From Takakia lepidozioides (Eukaryota; Streptophyta; Takakiopsida; Takakiales; Takakiaceae), in contig CM060733.1 of the NCBI GenBank assembly GCA_030704615.1, positions 25,172,001 through 25,236,000 of the forward strand: 64,000 nt of DNA. Direction: 5' to 3'. Each line of letters starts with the position of its first letter. Position 1 is the first letter of the stretch. The notes beneath the pieces were generated by a model. The model searched no databases, had not been told where the DNA came from, and saw nothing but the letters and a program-made list of their open reading frames with translations. The translations under genes and the position numbers were made by a program. Positions 1 through 10,253 of this stretch are shown here, piece by piece.

Positions 1-11
1 GTTTATTTGTA

Positions 12-1637
12 ATGGAGGTGCAAGGAAGTGCAGATGAATGGTTAGATTGGCAGTGGCCAATCAGATACTACCTTGCTCATGGTCAGTGCCCACCTAGTTA
101 TGGTAAGGAGCAGAGGAAGAGAATTGCTATCAAAGCTTTACCTTATACTATGGTAGGAAGCAGAATGTATAAGTTAGGACCTGATGGAGTACTAAAACGA
201 TGCTTGTACCACCATGAAGTAAATAAAGTCTTGGAGGAAGTTCATAAAGGAGTGGCTGGAGGTCATTTTGGAGAAGAGACTACCAGTAGAAAGATACTAC
301 TCGCAGGATACTGGTGGCCTACTTTGTTCAAAGATGTACATGAGTATTGTCAGAAGTGTGATGAATGTCAGAGGCTAGGACCTTTGCAGAGATCTGGAAG
401 AATGGCCTTGCATCCTACAATGCCTACGGAACCATTTCAGAAATGGGGACTAGACTTTGTTGGACCAATTAATCCACCATCCAAGAATACACGAAACAGG
501 TACATAATTACAGCCACTGATTATACTACAAAGTGGGTGGAAGCTAAAGCTTTGAGGGACAACACAGCCAAGTCCACAGCAAGGTTCCTGTACGAGAACA
601 TACTTACACGATTTGGATGTCCCTTAGAATTTATCAGTGATCAAGGAAGTCACTTCATGAATGAGACCATTGAGTTGTTGACTAAAGAGTTTATGATTGT
701 GCATAGAAAGAGTACAACATATTACCCACAGGGTAATGGGCAGGCAGAGGCTACCAACAAAATACTATGTACTATCTTGGCTAAGATAGTCAATGCAAAC
801 AGAACGGATTGGGATACAAAGCTGCTGACAGCTTTGTGGTCATACAGGACTTCATATAAAGTCACCACTAAGTATACACCATTCCAATTAGTTTATGGTA
901 TGGAAGCCTTACTTCCAGTGGAATTCCTGTTACCTACCATGAGAACGGAGTGGGGAAAAAGAATGGAATTGCAAGACTCCATCAAGGTCAGGAAACATGA
1001 ATTATACCATGTGGAAGAAGTACGTGCTGATGCAGCTGATAATATGACCAGAATTCAGATGAAGCGAAAGGAACAGTTTGATGAAGGCAAGTTAAAGACT
1101 TTTAAGACGGGGGATTTGGTTCTATGGTTGCAGAAGAAAGGAAAGATTCAAGCTTCTAAGCTTAAATCACCGTGGAAAGGACCTTATGTCATACAAAAGA
1201 TGTATGATAACAACACCGCCATGTTACAAACCATTAACAAAGAAATGCTGGGAAGAGTCAATGCAAATAAGTTGAAGGGGTACAGTGGTATCCATGACAA
1301 ACCCCTGCAGCATGATTTGCATGTTGAACCGCAAGAGCAGTCACGGGCTGCACCAGTGTTACGAACGGAGTATGGAACACTTGTCGCTAGGCCCAGCATA
1401 TATGACCAGGGTGGGCAAAACAAACGTGACACAGCCTATCACAGCCCGCCAAGGCGCAACACAGCCTATCACAGCCCATCACGACGTGACACAGCCAACA
1501 CAGCCCATCACGACGTGACACAGCCTATCACAGCCCATCACGACGCAACACAGCCTATACAACATACCACAGCGTGTCACAGCCTATCACAGCTTACCAC
1601 AGTGCATCACAGCCTATCACAGGGTAACACAGTATGA
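12..1637 (+). pseudogene. Pol integrase and C-terminal tail, copy 1 (partial)
   Basis: This is the 3' part of the Pol polyprotein; integrase joins element cDNA to chromosomal DNA. After a short linker following RNase H, there is an HHCC zinc-binding domain (residues about 68-120, ending CQKCDECQ). The catalytic core follows: first Asp in GLDFVGP, second in ISDQGSHF, Glu in GNGQAEATN (DD35E spacing plausible). A basic C-terminal domain follows, with GDLVLWLQ and a GPYVIQ segment (GPY/F-type). The last 70 or so residues come from a tandem DNA repeat (units like TAYHSPSRR). The frame then ends at 1637, whereas copy 3 continues; an indel within the repeat has shifted it. There is no visible chromodomain. 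The 5' end is cut by the window, so the apparent start at 12 is not a real initiation site. Confidence 0.9.
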
Positions 1638-1665
1638 CACAGCCTGTCACAGCTCAACACAGCCT
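1425..1665 (+). repeat. Internal CACAGCC-type tandem array in pol tail, copy 1
   Basis: Short units of the form TATCACAGCC, GACACAGCC and CAACACAGCC repeat here. Translated, they give about ten-residue units such as DTAYHSPSRR. The counterparts are 36365-36620 (copy 3) and 9055-9215 (copy 2), with different unit numbers. Copy 1 has lost units relative to copy 3, and its reading frame breaks here. Confidence 0.85.
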
Positions 1666-1692
1666 ACTAAAGTTACACGATCCATAGAATCA

Positions 1693-2025
1693 GTGACAAG
1701 TGGACACATAAAAACTTCAGGAAAATGGATGACGGAAGAGGAAACGGAAATTACTTTAAAAATAGACACGTGGAGGTCAGGGTGCGACACACAGCAGAGA
1801 ATGAAGTGCAAGGACAGGTGTCAAAAAGAAAGAGGACAAGAACGGCCGTCAAATGGGATGAAAGGCGGGCCCATTAATGAATACGGAAAAAGGGAAACGG
1901 AACGAACGGCAAGTACAGAAAAGCCGAATTCATGTCGCATGTGTGATCCTAGTGGACTATCCAACAGGGAAAGTCCACTAAAGAAGATAAAAGTTAAAAT
2001 CCAGTCACAGCGATACAGCCAATAG
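1693..2025 (+). pseudogene. Pol C-terminal extension after the repeat, copy 1
   Basis: This 110-residue open segment matches the tail of the long Pol ORF of copy 3 (start region VTSGHIKTSGKW), but is in a different frame from the integrase ORF ending at 1637. In copy 3 the repeat and this extension are one continuous reading frame with integrase. It contains a polar, Lys/Glu-rich stretch and a few Cys (CRMCDPSG), with no domain that I recognise. It is best read as the distal part of Pol, or the linker that would join Pol to ORF2. Function unknown. Confidence 0.6.
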
Positions 2026-2060
2026 AAAACCAGAGAAATGATCAAGAAAATGGAGGGAAA

Positions 2061-5000
2061 TTGAGCGCAAGAGGCGGCGTCGTTCTGAGTAACGGGCGTC
2101 TCGACAGGACAGGCCATAAATGCTATAACTTGGAAACTATGGAGGAACTAACAGACTATACGCTCGCAATATTACTTACGCAGTGGCATAGACACGAAAC
2201 GACAGAGCAGAGCTTTTCTCTTGAGCAATGCTTGCAAGCCCCGCAGGCTTACAAGAGATTACCCATAGCTTTCTGCGGCAACCATACGTTTATGCTTTGT
2301 GCACTACAGGCATTCCTGCAGTTGTTACAGCCAAAGCAGTTCTGTGAGTCTAAGATGAAGAGAGTGAGAGGAATGGAGGAAATCAGGGTGAAGAGCACCA
2401 CAATTCTGCAGAAACAAACGATGGCTACCCCACAGGCGATAAAGATACTGGAGGAGCTGAGATTGGAAGGATTGCAAAGCCTAGATTGGACACTACACCA
2501 TAGACAGTACATGTTACAATTTTTGCAGAACTTTGAGCCAAGGACAGGAACAACAACGGTGAAGGGAGTTGAATTAATGATTACTCCCCTATACCTCCAG
2601 CAATTGTTTCGATTGCCAGCAGGTCAGGTGCATGTGGGGGAACACAGGGCAAGACTGCAAATAGGGGACTTATTCCAAGAAGGGAGTTTCTTTAAAACTC
2701 AGGGTTATGCTTGTACCAAAGCTGTGTACCCAGGGTTAAAAGAGATAGGCCAGGTATTGAACGTTCTGTTTGCCCTGAAACAGAACCAACAATATTTGAG
2801 CAGATCCTTCACAGAGGAAATACTCAAAGGCCTGAAGGGACAAGAGGTACAATGGGCGGACATAATGTACAACGCACTAGTAGAGGAGATGAAAAGATTA
2901 CAAGGTACTACCGCAAAGTCTCCTATCATAGTGTCTGGCCCAATCATTGCTCAAATAATCCTTAATTCTGGCATACTTAATGCACAAGAAAGGAAGGAAA
3001 TGGGAGTGTTTGAGCCAGAAACAACTGCAATGGAAGAGCAAGGCTCTTCACACAGTGAGGGTGGACTAGCAGCACAACCCGAGACTAAGAGGCAGAGAAG
3101 GGGAAAGACTGTAGTGGCGGATCCACTGGCTTCACGGATTCCGCATGATAATGTTTCCCAAGCTCATGACCAGGAAGGGGCACAGCAGCACAAAAGAATG
3201 TTATTACTGGAAGCAGGACCTTCAGAGAGGGAGGAGGAAGTTACTTCTGCATCACAGCCAACACAGCCACTTGAACGACTTGTCACAAGGTCACAAGTTA
3301 TCCATGCAGCTCAACCCGAAATAATTGATTTGGAAAGTGAAGGGATAGATATTCCAACTACAGAACAGATAGTGGCAGAAATAGAGAAAGGGGACCTTCT
3401 CTATGAATATTCTGGTCTGGTCAAGGAGACAGAAATCCCAGAGGTGCAACAGTTGCCCAAGGGAAATCCTGAGGTGCATATAATGCACACACCTGTGTCG
3501 GAGGTACCACAGGCGGAAGGTCATGACACTGTAACACCAGTCATAGATGAAGTAGTTCAGGAAGAAAATCCGGTGGGACAATGGCCTGAATGGTTAGTGA
3601 GACATCATACTGTTGAAGATCGGGAGGAACAGCAGCAACCTCACCATGATGACCCTCAACAGGCAATGCTGATGAGTTCCATAGGCAGGACACTTAATTT
3701 GTTGGGGACTTATGTCAAATCCCATGTTCCAATTACCCAATTGACAGCCTTGAAAGAGGAACTCAGGAAGGAGTTTGAGGCTCGACTTGCCACTGAGTGT
3801 GCAAACAAGGTCGATGAAGAGGTCACTCTCAAGATGAAGCAGGACTTGGGCAATACAGAAATGGCTTTGCAGTTGGCCAAGCAACAATTGATTGAGGCAG
3901 GCCTCGCGCAAGACCAGTTGCACGAAGCACATAAGCAACAGCTATACCAAATGCAGGTGCAGCATGAAAGCAAGTTGCAAGAACTGAATGCACTACATAC
4001 GGAGTTGCAGACAGTGCATAACAGGATGGCGATACAATGTGCTACATTTACAACTATGCTTGACCAATCAACAAAAGAAATAAACAGTCAAGCGGAAAAA
4101 TGTACGAAGGCAGAAGAAGAGAATGTTGAGCAAATGAAGCTCATTGTCGATATGAAGAATACAATCTGTCGCATGAAGATACTTTCAAGCAATACAGGCA
4201 GAGGGAAGCTGATCAAGAGAAACACATCGTGGAGTTGCAACAAACCATCGTGGCCAATAGAAATGAAATCGCGGTCAGTAACAAGGCTTCGAAGGAAGCC
4301 AATAATCTACTTGCTGCCTATGCGCAATTGGTTGAGCCACAGGCGAAGCGCATGGAGGCTTTACAACAGCAGTTGGAATTGTACAAGCTAAGAGAGGAGC
4401 AAACTCTCAGGGGAACCACAAGCAGCTTGGTGGATAACAGCCTTATGCAGGTCTGGTTAGCACAAGGGCCAGTAGAGGGCAAAAGCCCACGGAAGCTCAC
4501 CCAAAGCGAGATGAATGAGCTCAGACTGCAGGTGCAGAACATTGCCACAACTACTATAGACAATGTCTATAGTAGGATAGCAGAGTTACAAGAGGATGTA
4601 GACGGACTCCAGACTCAAGTGGAAGACCTCACTTCAAACATCGACCAAAGAGTCTATATCCCTCAGGAACAGCTAATGGCTTCTTATTTGCAAGCCAGAA
4701 CTCTGGCTTTTCAGTCTTCACAGGAGGTGCAGGAGATGCCAATGATACAGGAGCCAGTACCACCACCACCACAACAGGTCAGTGTACCAGTAGCTGAACC
4801 TGTGGTTACTACAACCACACCACAGCCACCACAGCCGGAGGTATGGGGCAATGCCGCTTTTAACCCACCTAAAACTCCAGCTGCAAGGGAGTACAGCAGG
4901 GCTATGCTTATGCCCTTCAACCAAATTCCCATCATGTTGGATTTGGCTTGGAAAGAATTTAGTCCTCCGCAGTCATTCGCACATTACTACCAAATCATGC

Positions 5001-5906
5001 GTATTTGGCTGCCAGTGGCAACTAGGACTAAAGTTCTTCCAAACAATCGACATATTGAAGATCATCACTTTGCACAATACTGGCACGAGGCAGGTACCAT
5101 GTTGAGGGAATTGGTTGCTTTCCAGGTTGTACATGGACTCATTTATACCAAGACCAAGGAGATAGCAAGTATTGTCATGGGGTGCGGGCTATACTACGCT
5201 GCTTGTTTTCTGGTACGTTACCACATTGAGCAACAAAAGATGCAAACACGCTTTCAAAGTTACTCCAGTGGAGATCATTGGGTATTACCTTCGGTGCCAC
5301 CTCATATGTACCTATATGACCCAAAAGTTATGATGCAGAAGGATTCTCAAATTCGTTCATGGTTTCAAGCAGCCTGCAACCAATTTGTCAACACAGAAAT
5401 TCGGACTTGATGACATTTTCTATAAGGGACATGTGGCATGGAAGTACTTGCACGCTGCACCAGTAATTGGTACCCCACTCATCTGGACAGACAAGGAGCT
5501 CAGTGTCTACACCAATTTTGCTGTTCAGCGGTTACACCAAGTTGTAAAATACAAACTTCCAGACATGGTAGGACAGCATTGTATGCCCCAGATGATTCCA
5601 CAAAAAGTTCGAAAATTAAAACACCTGAGAGGCGATGAGGATTCTGATACAACTGTTTCTTCACAGAATTCTTTTGACATGGGAGAAGACTATGCAATTC
5701 AGATGGAAGAGAAGAAACAAAGGGGATCTCCTATGCCGGAAAGATTACCTCGATATCAGCCTCCAGAAGGCCTCACTTATCCAGGTAGTGATCAACCATC
5801 TCCATCAACCAGAGACAGACCTCGGGCTCGTACACACAGCCCACCACGAAACTCTCAACGTCAACAAGGTGCTCACTCACAAAGGTTTGCTACTCGGAAA
5901 CAGTAA
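2061..5906 (+). pseudogene. ORF2, long extra protein gene of the retroelement, copy 1 (frameshifted)
   Basis: This large ORF lies between integrase and the 3' LTR, open in three overlapping segments (2061-4391, 4229-5410, 5385-5906), so the copy carries at least two frameshifts (near 4180 and 5400). An intact form would be about 1280 residues. Residues about 1-330 form a globular region (motifs such as ITPLYLQQLF and SPIIVSGPIIAQIIL), with some resemblance in position and style to the plant-transposon-protein domain of Athila-like ORFs (low certainty). Residues about 530-800 are a long coiled coil rich in Gln, Glu and Lys. A Pro/Gln linker follows, then a C-terminal globular region (PFNQIPIMLDLAWKEF) and a basic tail. 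No signal peptide or clear membrane span is seen. The nominal start is TTG at 2061, overlapping a pol stop in copy 3. Function unknown; an env-like or accessory role is conjecture. Confidence 0.75.
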
Positions 5907-5927
5907 ACCGTGAGGACACGGCTTTTT

Positions 5928-5943
5928 GAGGGGGGAAGGGGTA
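5928..5943 (+). promoter_or_regulatory. Polypurine tract of copy 1
   Basis: The purine run GAGGGGGGAAGGGGTAA lies immediately before the 3' LTR (TGTTAGAGG at 5944). The same run occurs next to the 3' LTR of copy 3 at 32093-32110 on the opposite strand. It is the expected primer site for plus-strand DNA synthesis. Confidence 0.85.
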
Positions 5944-7004
5944 ATGTTAGAGGACTGTAGGGGACTTAGACACTTATACGGGATCTGTAGGGTACCCTTA
6001 ATTTTTGCACAGACTGAGACCAACAGGAGCCTTAGGGGTGACAGCAGCGCACTGTAGAGGGGGGTTACATAGCCCACACAGCCGACACAGCAGTCACAGG
6101 CCACACAGCCAACACAGCCCGTCACAGTCGTCACACACACAGCCCACACAGCCGACACAGCCCACACAGCCCACACAGCCGTCACAGTCGTCACAGCCGT
6201 CACAGCATCACAGCAGTCACAGCCCACACAGCCGACACAGCCCACAGCCCGTCACAGTCGTCACAGCAGACACAGCCCACACAGCCCACACAGCCAGTCA
6301 CAGCCCGGCACAGCCACACAGCCAGTCACAGCCCGACACAGCCAAACACAGCCAGTCACCGCTTGACACAGCTGTCACGATAATAGGGAACGAAGAGTAG
6401 GACAGGGAACGACTGTGGGGAACAACACCTGTGAAGGGAACATGTTAGTTCACATACGACGGTTAGAGAGGGAAACGGTTAGAACCGCGGATAGGAGGAT
6501 AAAGGGAGAAACGGGGAATGAAGGATGATCATTATTCGGAGGAGGACTTCGGAGTCAGGCAGGAGCGGAGATCGGAGGCAAGAGATGGAGAGCACGATGA
6601 AGGAGAAAGAGGATTAGTAGATGCTTGTTATATGCAAAGCTGTAGTGATATTGTAGAGCAGATTAGAGACATAATGGCTTCGGCCTGATACCTGATAAAT
6701 CATAATCTGATACTTATACGATACAATCACACTGTGTAGAGAGATCTGAGAGAAGCTGTGGATTGAATGGATGAGTGAAGGAAACCGATAGATTGATGAA
6801 GCAACTGATACTTAATTATCAATGGTAAGGTAGCTAAGATGAATGCGAAAAGGGAAACGCATAGGAAACACCCCCATGATACACTAGCTGTAGGTCATGA
6901 CTGATTGTTCTGCGCGGGCTGAGTACTTAGAGATTTCCAACTCTTCTATCTTGGAGTTTCCGCCTCGGATAGCGAAGGGATGGGTGAGTAAAAGCCGCGC
7001 GACA
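5944..7004 (+). repeat. 3' LTR of copy 1 (1061 bp)
   Basis: It starts TGTTAGAGGACTG and ends GCGCGACA, so it has TG...CA termini. It aligns end to end with the LTRs of copy 2 (15956-16982) and copy 3 (31065-32092). A CACAGCC-type array occupies about 6060-6375, and most of the length difference between copies lies there. The remainder contains AT-rich sequence (about 6690-6760) and a conserved 3' end (6900-7004). Confidence 0.92.
6060..6375 (+). repeat. CACAGCC/GTCACAGCC tandem array inside LTR, copy 1
   Basis: Eight- to nine-base units (CACACAGCC, GTCACAGCC, GACACAGCC) repeat with small variations for about 300 bp. The same motif is repeated in the coding part of the element (1425-1665). 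Corresponding arrays are at 16560-16860 (copy 2) and 31700-31975 (copy 3). Confidence 0.9.
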
Positions 7005-8640
7005 GAACTCCTAAGCATGGCTTGTTGACGGTCTTCATGGGGGGCCTTGCTCTGTTCTCCCTGATCCTCAAGTGTGATGCCTCACCAACCCATTCAGGCC
7101 ATTGCCCCACCAGATTTTCTTCCTGAACCACCTCATCCGCCACAGGTGTTGCAGTGTCTTGATATTCTACCCCTGGTACCTCCGTCACAAGTGTGGGTAT
7201 TACATGCACAGCAGGGTTTCCCTTGGACAACCACTGCACCTCTAGAATCACTGATTCCCTTACCAAGCCAGAGTTTTCATAGAGATGTCACCCTTCTCAA
7301 TTTCGTCCATGACCTGCTCTGTAGTGGGAATGTCCAACCTTTCTCCTTCCAAGTCAATTGGGGGTGATGTCACAGCACTTACTAACTGTGGAAGCTCCAA
7401 AACATCTGAGTCAATTGGTTGTGGTGGCTGTGGTATCGAAGTGACTTCCTCTTCCCTTTCCGAAGGCTGTGCTTCCAATAATAACAGCTCTCTGTGCTGT
7501 TGTGCCCCATCTTGCACAAGAGCTTGGGAAACATTATCGTGCGGTTTCCGTGAAGCCAGTGGATCCGCCACTACAGTCATACCCCGCCTCTGTCTCTTAG
7601 ATTGGTGTTGCCGTGCCAGTCCACCCTCACTGTGTGAAGAGCCCTGCTCTTCAATTGCAGTGGTTTCTGCCTCAAACACTCCCATCTCCTTACGTTCTCG
7701 AGTATCAAGTATGCAAGAATCAAGAATTATTTGGGCAATGACTGGACCAGACACAATGATCGGATACTTAGCAGCAGTGCCCTGTAACCTCTTCATCTCA
7801 TCTACCAATCCATTGTACATTAACTCTGCCCAAGCGACATCCTCTCCCCTCAAAGCTTTCAGGATCTCCTCTGTGAATGACCTGCTCAAATACTGTTGGT
7901 TCTGTTTCATGGCAAACAGAACGTTCAGGATTTGGCCAACTTCCCTAAGCCCTGGGTACTCGGCTTTGGTACAAGCGTAGCCTTGAGTTTTAAAGAAACT
8001 CCCTTCTTGGAACAAATTCCCTATCTGCAATCTTGCCCTGTGCTTATCCACATCCACATGTCCTGATGGCAAATCAAACAATTGCTGCAGGTACTGGGGA
8101 GTAATTTCTATATCTACTCCCCTCACCTGAGTAACTCCCGTCCGAGGCTCAAAGTTACGAAGAAATTGTATCATGAACTGCCGATGATGCAAGGACCAGT
8201 CCTTGCGTAGCAGCCCTTCCAATCGCAACTCCCTTAGCAGCTGTACTGCCTGCGGTGCTGCAATTGTTTGTTTCTACAGTATCGTCGTGCTCTTCACCCT
8301 GATATCCTCCATTCCCCTCACTCTCTTCATTCTAGACAAACAGAAAGGCTTTGTTTGAAACAGCTGAAGGAAAGCTTGCAGGGCACAGAGCATGAAGGTA
8401 TGGTTGGCACAGAATGCAATGGGTAAGTGCTTGTAAGCCTGTGGGGCTTGCAAGTATCGATTTAGAGAAAATGTACTCTTTGTTCGTCTGTCCTTGTGCC
8501 ACTGCGTAAGTAGTAAGGCGAGCGTGTAGTCTGTTATTTCCGCCATAGCTTCAAAGCTATAGCTTTGATTGTCTCCCCTGTCGAGACGCCCGTTACTCGG
8601 AACTACGCCGACTCTTGCGCTCATAATTTTTTTAAATTCT
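7005..8640 (-). pseudogene. ORF2 of copy 2 (N-terminal half, broken)
   Basis: This corresponds to the first 40% of ORF2 in copies 1 and 3. The minus-strand segment 9446-8274 reads from the pol tail straight into ORF2 (through an ATG at about 8625) with no stop between them. It ends at a TAG where copy 1 has CAG. Segments 8228-7260 and 7266-7005 continue the homology, with a frameshift at about 7262. The recognisable globular region (TPQYLQQLFDLPSGHV) is present; the coiled coil and C-terminus are absent because copy 1 interrupts the gene. The last residues of the open frame are translated from copy 1's LTR and are not native. Confidence 0.75.
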
Positions 8641-9054
8641 TGATCTTGCTTTTTGGAAAATACCCTCTGCAGATAATTCTGGCTCATGATTGGCTGTTGG
8701 CTCTGTGATTGGTTTTGTAATTTAATTCCCTTCCGTGGATTTTCCCCCTTGGATTGTCCACTAGGATAGCACATGTGACAAGGATTTCGCTTTTGGGTAC
8801 TTGTAAAGGGTTCCGTTACCCTTTCCCTGTATGCATTAATGGGCCCACAATAAATTTCGGTTAACGTGCCGGGTAGGTACTTTGACGGCCAATTTTGTCT
8901 TCCTTCTTGATGACACCCGTTCTTGCAATTCATGTCCGGCTGTGTGTCTCGCCCTGGCGTCCACGTGTCCATTTCTAAACCTGCCTCCGTCCACTTTTCC
9001 GCCGGCCACTCTCCGGATGTTAACCCACGTCCACCTGTCACTGATCCTATGGAC

Positions 9055-9215
9055 TGTGTAACCCCGGTAGGCTGTGTTGAGCTGTGACAGGCTGTGTCAT
9101 ACTGTGGTACGCTGTGATAGGCTGTGTGGCACTGTGGTAAGCTGTGATAGGCTGTGACATGCTGTGGTAGGCTGTGATAGGCTATGTCACGCTGTGATGG
9201 GCTGTGATAGGTATG
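9055..9215 (-). repeat. Internal CACAGCC-type array in pol tail, copy 2
   Basis: Seen on the + strand as GCTGTGATAGGCTGTG units. It is shorter and more degenerate than in copy 3 (36365-36620) and is translated in Pol as units such as TAYHSLPQ. Confidence 0.8.
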
Positions 9216-10244
9216 CGAACACCTGTAGTTCCCGCCCTGATCATATATGCTCGGCTTAGCGACAAGTGCTCCATACTCCGTTGGTATCACTGGCGCAGCC
9301 CGTGACTGCTTTTGCGTTTCAACATGCAAATCGTGCTGCAATGGTTTGTCATGGATACCACTATATCCCTTCAACTTATTGGCATTGACTCTTCCCAGCT
9401 TCTCTTTGTTAATGGTTTGTAACATGGCTGTGTTGTTATCATACATCTTCTGTATGACATAAGGTCACTTCTAGGGTGATTTAAGCTTAGAAGCTTTAAT
9501 CTTCCCCTTCTTCTGCAACCAGAGAACCAAATCTCCCGTCTTAAAAGTCTTTAATTTGCCTTCATCAAACTGTTCCTTTCTCTTCATCTGAATTCTGGTC
9601 ATGTTATCAGCTGCATCAGCACGTACTTCTTCCACATGGTATAATTCATGTTTCCTGACCTTAATTGAATCTTCCAATTCCATTCTCTTTCCCCATTCAG
9701 TTCTCATGGTAGGTAACAAGAATTCCACTGGAAGTAAAGCTTCCATACCATAAACTAATTGGAATGGTGTATACTTAGTGGTGACTTTATATGAAGTCCT
9801 GTATGACCACAAAGCTGTCAGCAGCTTTGTATCCCAATCCGTTCTGTTTGCATTGACTATCTTAGCCAAGATAGTACATAGTATTTTGTTGGTAGCCTCT
9901 GCCTGCCCATTACCCTGTGGGTAATACGTTGTACTCTTCCTATGCACAATCATAAACTCTTTAGTCAATAGTTCAATGGTCTCATTAATGAAGTGACTTC
10001 CCTGGTCACTGATAAATTCTAAGGGACAGCCAAATCGTGTAAGTATGTTCTCATACAGGAACCTTGCTGTGGTTTTGGCTGTGTTGTCCCTCAGAGCTTT
10101 AACTTCCACCCACTTCGTAGTATAATCAGTGGCTGTAATTATATACTTGTTCTGAGTATTCTTGGCCGGTGGATTAATTGGTCCAACAAAGTCTAGTCCC
10201 CATTTCTGAAATGGTTCAGTAGGCATCGTAGGATGCAAAGCCAT
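9216..10244 (-). pseudogene. Pol integrase core and C-terminal domain, copy 2
   Basis: The core opens with MALHPTMPTEPFQKWGLDF and carries the three acidic positions: Asp in LDFVGP, Asp in ISDQGSHF and Glu in GNGQAEATN. The C-terminal GDLVLWLQ region follows. A TGA at about 10252 (where copies 1 and 3 have AGA) separates this from the HHCC domain upstream. A TAG at 9471 (TGG in copies 1 and 3) interrupts the GPY region before the MYDNN segment. Both are point changes, so this copy cannot make intact integrase without readthrough. Confidence 0.85.
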
Positions 10245-10253
10245 CTTCCCAGA

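Larger units (their letters stand above)
1..7004 (+). mobile_element. Ty3/gypsy LTR retrotransposon, copy 1 (3' part)
   Basis: The window opens inside pol, just upstream of the integrase zinc-binding domain, and the element continues through a pol C-terminal extension, a long extra ORF (ORF2), a polypurine tract and a complete 3' LTR ending CA at 7003-7004. The 5' LTR, gag, protease and RT lie left of the window. Its internal sequence is almost identical to the inverted copy at 31065-41512. Its outer boundary at 7004/7005 abuts the truncated ORF2 of copy 2, which suggests insertion into copy 2. The element has no chromodomain, and the extra ORF after integrase recalls Tat/Athila-type plant elements; that lineage assignment is inference. 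Confidence 0.93.

Noticed and set aside
2061-5906. Envelope gene interpretation of ORF2
   Set aside because: No signal peptide, no transmembrane segment and no fusion-type features are visible; a long coiled coil in a soluble protein fits better.
5877-6245. Cys/Val-rich and His/Ser-rich ORFs over the LTR arrays (also 6005-6400, 31709-32160)
   Set aside because: They are translations of the CACAGCC tandem repeat, not genes.
6060-6375. CRISPR-like array
   Set aside because: Units are 8-9 bases with no unique spacers, inside an LTR of a eukaryotic retroelement.
7074-7980. ORFs on + over copy 2 ORF2 (for example 7285-7980)
   Set aside because: They are antisense shadows of the minus-strand retroelement gene.
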